Below are positions 61,710 through 64,000 of a stretch of 64,000 bases of DNA, piece after piece (within the stretch, counting starts at the first letter, position 1; every line of letters begins with the position of its first letter). Where the stretch lies: assembly GCF_001641285.1 (NCBI RefSeq), contig NZ_CP014841.1, positions 1,054,001 through 1,118,000 of the forward strand, read 5' to 3'. The translations under genes and the position numbers were made by a program. The notes below the pieces were generated by a model. The model saw nothing but the letters and a program-made list of their open reading frames with translations. It made no database searches and was not told the DNA's origin. The stretch is from Dyella thiooxydans. Lineage in GTDB: Bacteria; Pseudomonadota; Gammaproteobacteria; Xanthomonadales; Rhodanobacteraceae.

Positions 61710-62015
61710 CTAAGCCCCGCTGTCGATGATGACGAGCGTGCCATGGCTTCCTTCTGCCACGGCGTGCGGCACGCCGGCCGGCACGATGTATACCTCGCCG
61801 GGGCCTACGCGTGTTACCGCGTCGCCAAACTGCAGATTCATCTGTCCGTCCAGAACCAGAAGCGCCTCATCGAACGGATGGGATTCGTTCGGATAGGCCT
61901 GGCCGTCCATTCGCACCACCTTGAAGTTGGCACCGGCAGGCCGGCCCACCACATGCGACCGCCAGGCTTCCGGGAGCGAGGATGCGAGGGCGACGAGATT
62001 CGTGTGTTCGGCCAT
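61710..62015 (-). CDS. Cupin-domain protein
   Basis: A 101-residue single-domain cupin. Motif 1 region reads ESHPFDEALLVLDGQMNLQF and motif 2 reads PGEVYIVPAGVPHAV; two of the usual metal-binding His and one Glu are present. Likely a small sugar- or metal-binding enzyme or sensor; role unknown. In the gene direction GTTAGGC (62034-62040) lies 18 bp before its ATG, as at the start of an integron cassette. Confidence 0.85.
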   Translation of the reverse strand: MAEHTNLVALASSLPEAWRSHVVGRPAGANFKVVRMDGQAYPNESHPFDEALLVLDGQMNLQFGDAVTRVGPGEVYIVPAGVPHAVAEGSHGTLVIIDSGA

Positions 62016-62033
62016 CGGGAGATTCCTTGTAGG

Positions 62034-62040
62034 GCCTAAC
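62034..62040 (-). promoter_or_regulatory. GTTRRRY-type recombination-site-like heptamer before the cupin gene
   Basis: On the minus strand GTTAGGC, matching the integron core-site consensus GTTRRRY, 18 bp upstream of the cupin ATG. The same heptamer precedes the next gene. Confidence 0.45.
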
Positions 62041-62060
62041 GCTGGAGAACCGATAACAAT

Positions 62061-62136
62061 AATGGGACAGCTAATTAATCCAGGAAGACGCACACCATGC
62101 CAGACAGAGCTCGCATTTAATTAGCCACGTCCCCTT
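62061..62136. mobile_element. Second copy of the mini-element (76 bp, decayed left end)
   Basis: The left end AATGGGACAGCTAATT is a degenerate version of AAGGGGACGTGGCTAATT; the right end AATTAGCCACGTCCCCTT (62119-62136) is identical to the copy at 60404, as is the preceding CGCATTT. The interior differs. It sits between the cupin gene and the next gene and provides the latter's stop codon. Confidence 0.65.
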
Positions 62137-62819
62137 TTATTCCCTTTTATTGCGCCCCCTTTTATTGCGGCAAGCTCTTCGGGGGACATTGCCTTGGTGG
62201 CGATGTAGCCACGAAGATAGTGCGCAAGGATGGCAGTGGACTCGTGTGCGCAATCAAGCACTTCGATCCAACTAAATGGCGGATAGTGATCGTCGGACTT
62301 CCCAATATGAAACGATACTTTTCTCGTCTCAGTGTCGAGCGCTGCAATGCTTGCTGCCACGTGACTGCCAGAGAGATGCACGAATCCGGAGAGATTCTCG
62401 TAGACGGCCGGAAGCCAAGGATGGTCAGGGGATAGGAGCTCGACAAGTCGAGCGTCTGTCAACTTCTTGCCTTGGGTATCCTTCATCTTGTCGATCCTGG
62501 CTCCGCCGTGGACGGCTGAAGCGAAGTCCTGTGGCTTATCCACGAACCATGCGGCGGCGAAGCGAAGAGACGTATCGATGTGCACTCGGAGAAGAGCACG
62601 CGCGGACACAAGATTAAAGTTTTCAACCAGCAGCGCCAAAGCTTCGGCCGTACTCAGGTTCCGCTTAAGAGCGGCGTAGGCAAGTAAGTCAAGCGGGAAG
62701 AATGCCGTCCCCGGCGCGCCAAAGAGGTGCTTTCCGATGTCGAGCATCTGCTGCTCGTCATTCCGAAAAGTCGCGATTCGCTTACGCACTTCCAAGGGGT
62801 GCTTCACGGTGTTCGCCAT
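62121..62819 (-). CDS. Hypothetical helical protein (possibly DUF5677-like)
   Basis: A 232-residue, mainly helical protein (ALALLVENFNLVSARALLRV, HESTAILAHYLRGYIATK). The pattern of an N-terminal helix bundle with ARALLR and a VHLSGSHVAAS segment recalls DUF5677-type proteins, but the match is weak. Its last residues (KGNKRGRG) and stop are encoded by the mini-element end, so the natural C-terminus may have been replaced. GTTAGGC lies 3 bp before its ATG. GC is lower than the core genome. Confidence 0.7.
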   Translation of the reverse strand: MANTVKHPLEVRKRIATFRNDEQQMLDIGKHLFGAPGTAFFPLDLLAYAALKRNLSTAEALALLVENFNLVSARALLRVHIDTSLRFAAAWFVDKPQDFASAVHGGARIDKMKDTQGKKLTDARLVELLSPDHPWLPAVYENLSGFVHLSGSHVAASIAALDTETRKVSFHIGKSDDHYPPFSWIEVLDCAHESTAILAHYLRGYIATKAMSPEELAAIKGGAIKGNKRGRG

Positions 62820-62822
62820 GGA

Positions 62823-62829
62823 GCCTAAC
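62823..62829 (-). promoter_or_regulatory. GTTRRRY-type heptamer before the helical protein gene
   Basis: On the minus strand GTTAGGC immediately before TCCATG, the second perfect copy of this heptamer next to a start codon in the same gene series. Confidence 0.45.
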
Positions 62830-62875
62830 TAAAAGTAAGTTTGAAAATGCAGTGTAATCCTGCACAACAACGGGG

Positions 62876-62928
62876 GAGCAGAGTGCACTTTCACCAGGCC
62901 AGCTCATCGAAAAGTCGACTCCGCCCCT
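62876..62928. repeat. Cassette repeat, copy B (attC-like)
   Basis: About 53 bp related to copy A at 61603-61655: both contain TTTCACCA, then GCTCATC(A/G)AAAAGT and a C-rich end. Together with the flanking GTTAGGC at 62823 and AACGCC near 62938 (minus strand) it spans about 120 bp, the size of an integron attC site. Confidence 0.5.
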
Positions 62929-62934
62929 TTTTCT

Positions 62935-63987
62935 CTAGGCGTTACGTCTCCCCCGCCTGCGCAACATACCATCATGCCCACTTAGCTTTGCGCAACCGGC
63001 ATCAAGGAGTCGCACAAACTCGCGTGCGTCAGTAAAGTAGTTGCGAAAAGCAGTTCGAACTTCATCGCTCGAGTCTGCGCGCACCAACACAATGTCTTTT
63101 CCAGGCATCTCCTTTTCGAGATCAAATAGATCTCGGAGCGCATCAGTAGCATCTCGATAGCTACGGATGGTTAGCTCACCTGATGGGTCAAAAATTAAAA
63201 TACTATTTTTCTTGTCGGAAATTTCGCTCTTAGCCTGATGAAGTCCGCGCAGCGTTTGCAGAAGGCCCAGTTCTTTATCAAGCGACAGAAATGACTCAAG
63301 CAGATCTCGGTCACTCATGTCAGGAAATGGGCCAGTTCTACCCTCATGCGCCCTGGCCAAAATTTCGCTCGCAAGAGCCATTTCCTGATGGTATCTCTCA
63401 TCACCACGTTCAAATTTTGGCTGACTCTCCGTAATAAAACCAACAATCTCCACCGCCGTAGCCCACGCATGCTGAACGAGAGTGCGATACTGGATCTCTA
63501 CGTAAAGACCTTTTAACCCTCTACCGGCCTCAGAGTTCACATCATATTCGTAAACGTCGTGTATTCCACGATACCCGGTGTGCTTTGGATTTTCAATGTA
63601 ATCGTACTTATCCGGATTATGACGAAGCTTATGATTAAATCTGGCCTCATGAAGCGAACGACGAAAATTTCTAAGCTCCCTCTCATTGCGAAAGATTAAC
63701 CGGCATCCGGCGACGTCGTCCATTCTGGCGAGTTGCATCCCGGGCAAACGTCTAAGCTTGTCGAAAATGGTGTTTCGGCGCTTATGCCGTTGGGCAACTA
63801 TAACCCGCTGTCCCCGAAGGCGATTGCGGAGAATTGCTTGAAATGTGTTGATGACGCCGCGATGCGCTGCACGCCAATCTTCAATTACGGAAAGGTCCTC
63901 GTCGGTAGCTCTATCGTCACGGACATTGTCTCCAGCTCGGCTGACGCGAGATTTAGATCCACCGGGATATGAGCTTTCCTGCGCCAT
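62935..63987 (-). CDS. RelA/SpoT-domain alarmone synthetase-like protein
   Basis: A 350-residue protein with a RelA_SpoT nucleotidyl/pyrophosphokinase core at about residues 75-185: ARMDDVAGCRLIFRNEREL, DYIENPKHTGYRGIHDVYEY and LYVEIQYRTLVQHAWATAVE are the conserved synthetase motifs. No HD hydrolase domain precedes it and no TGS/ACT follows, so it is a small alarmone synthetase with its own helical extension (about 200-350). It should make (p)ppGpp, (p)ppApp or pyrophosphorylate tRNA. It lies in clearly AT-richer DNA with atypical codons (ATA, AAA, TTA-rich), a sign of transfer. A ToxSAS/CapRel-like defence role is inferred; no separate antitoxin is visible in the window. Confidence 0.85.
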   Translation of the reverse strand: MAQESSYPGGSKSRVSRAGDNVRDDRATDEDLSVIEDWRAAHRGVINTFQAILRNRLRGQRVIVAQRHKRRNTIFDKLRRLPGMQLARMDDVAGCRLIFRNERELRNFRRSLHEARFNHKLRHNPDKYDYIENPKHTGYRGIHDVYEYDVNSEAGRGLKGLYVEIQYRTLVQHAWATAVEIVGFITESQPKFERGDERYHQEMALASEILARAHEGRTGPFPDMSDRDLLESFLSLDKELGLLQTLRGLHQAKSEISDKKNSILIFDPSGELTIRSYRDATDALRDLFDLEKEMPGKDIVLVRADSSDEVRTAFRNYFTDAREFVRLLDAGCAKLSGHDGMLRRRGRRNA

Positions 63988-64000
63988 AATTTTCCCTAAT

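Overview
The window is GC-rich (clearly above 60% by eye), densely coded chromosome from a gammaproteobacterium. The TonB-dependent receptor with a polysaccharide locus, the lysine-rich HU-like and H-NS-like proteins and the LytS/LytTR pairs point to the Lysobacterales (Xanthomonadales), probably Rhodanobacteraceae (a Dyella/Rhodanobacter/Luteibacter-like genus). That placement is inference from gene style. No rRNA, tRNA or CRISPR was seen.

Layout. (1) 1-8764: a minus-strand xyloglucan-type utilisation locus: TonB receptor, GH74, GH35 and a GH3 that runs off the left edge. (2) 9190-13682: two FtsX/MacB-type permeases behind a LytS/LytTR two-component pair, with no ATPase gene in the cluster. 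(3) 13866-16621: aldo/keto reductase, small unknown protein, Mug DNA glycosylase, TetR regulator. (4) 16846-21878: EmrA-EmrB-outer membrane factor efflux operon plus a second aldo/keto reductase. (5) 22021-26154: acetolactate-synthase-like enzyme, aldehyde dehydrogenase, VOC protein, OsmC protein. (6) 26364-27286: two nucleoid proteins with a strong terminator. (7) 27393-30544: dimethylformamidase-like protein divergent from an NCS1 permease.

(8) 30770-41584: a low-oxygen/dormancy island: dodecin, CBS protein, flavodoxin-like protein, a phosphoribosyltransferase split by a stop codon, DUF883-type protein, FNR-family regulator, OmpR-type regulator with hybrid kinase, alcohol dehydrogenase, two tandem universal stress proteins, a ribosome hibernation factor, a host-attachment-family protein and Hsp20. 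Six FNR-type boxes (TTGAT-N4-ATCAA or one mismatch) lie 66-90 bp upstream of start codons here. The local FNR-type regulator has the matching E-x2-SR recognition helix but none of the N-terminal cluster cysteines. (9) 41824-51782: a molybdenum island with periplasmic aldehyde oxidoreductase PaoABC, its XdhC-type maturation factor, a MocA-like cytidylyltransferase, an MFS protein, ModABC and ModE, with a ModE-like operator next to modA. (10) 51855-59102: DUF4105 membrane protein, SBP-GGDEF-EAL signalling protein with a damaged EAL site, ClC-CBS chloride transporter and a second LytS/LytTR pair.

(11) 59149-64000: a mobile, lower-GC tail. It holds a REP palindrome, an ArsR/AHSA1 pair, an IS3 transposase remnant, two roughly 77-bp mini-elements with (near-)18-bp terminal inverted repeats, and a run of single minus-strand genes (unknown protein, MAPEG, cupin, unknown helical protein, RelA/SpoT-domain synthetase) separated by related repeats and GTTRRRY/RYYYAAC sites, resembling an integron cassette array. 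The RelA/SpoT-domain protein in this AT-richer end is a good candidate for a defence or toxin-type alarmone synthetase.
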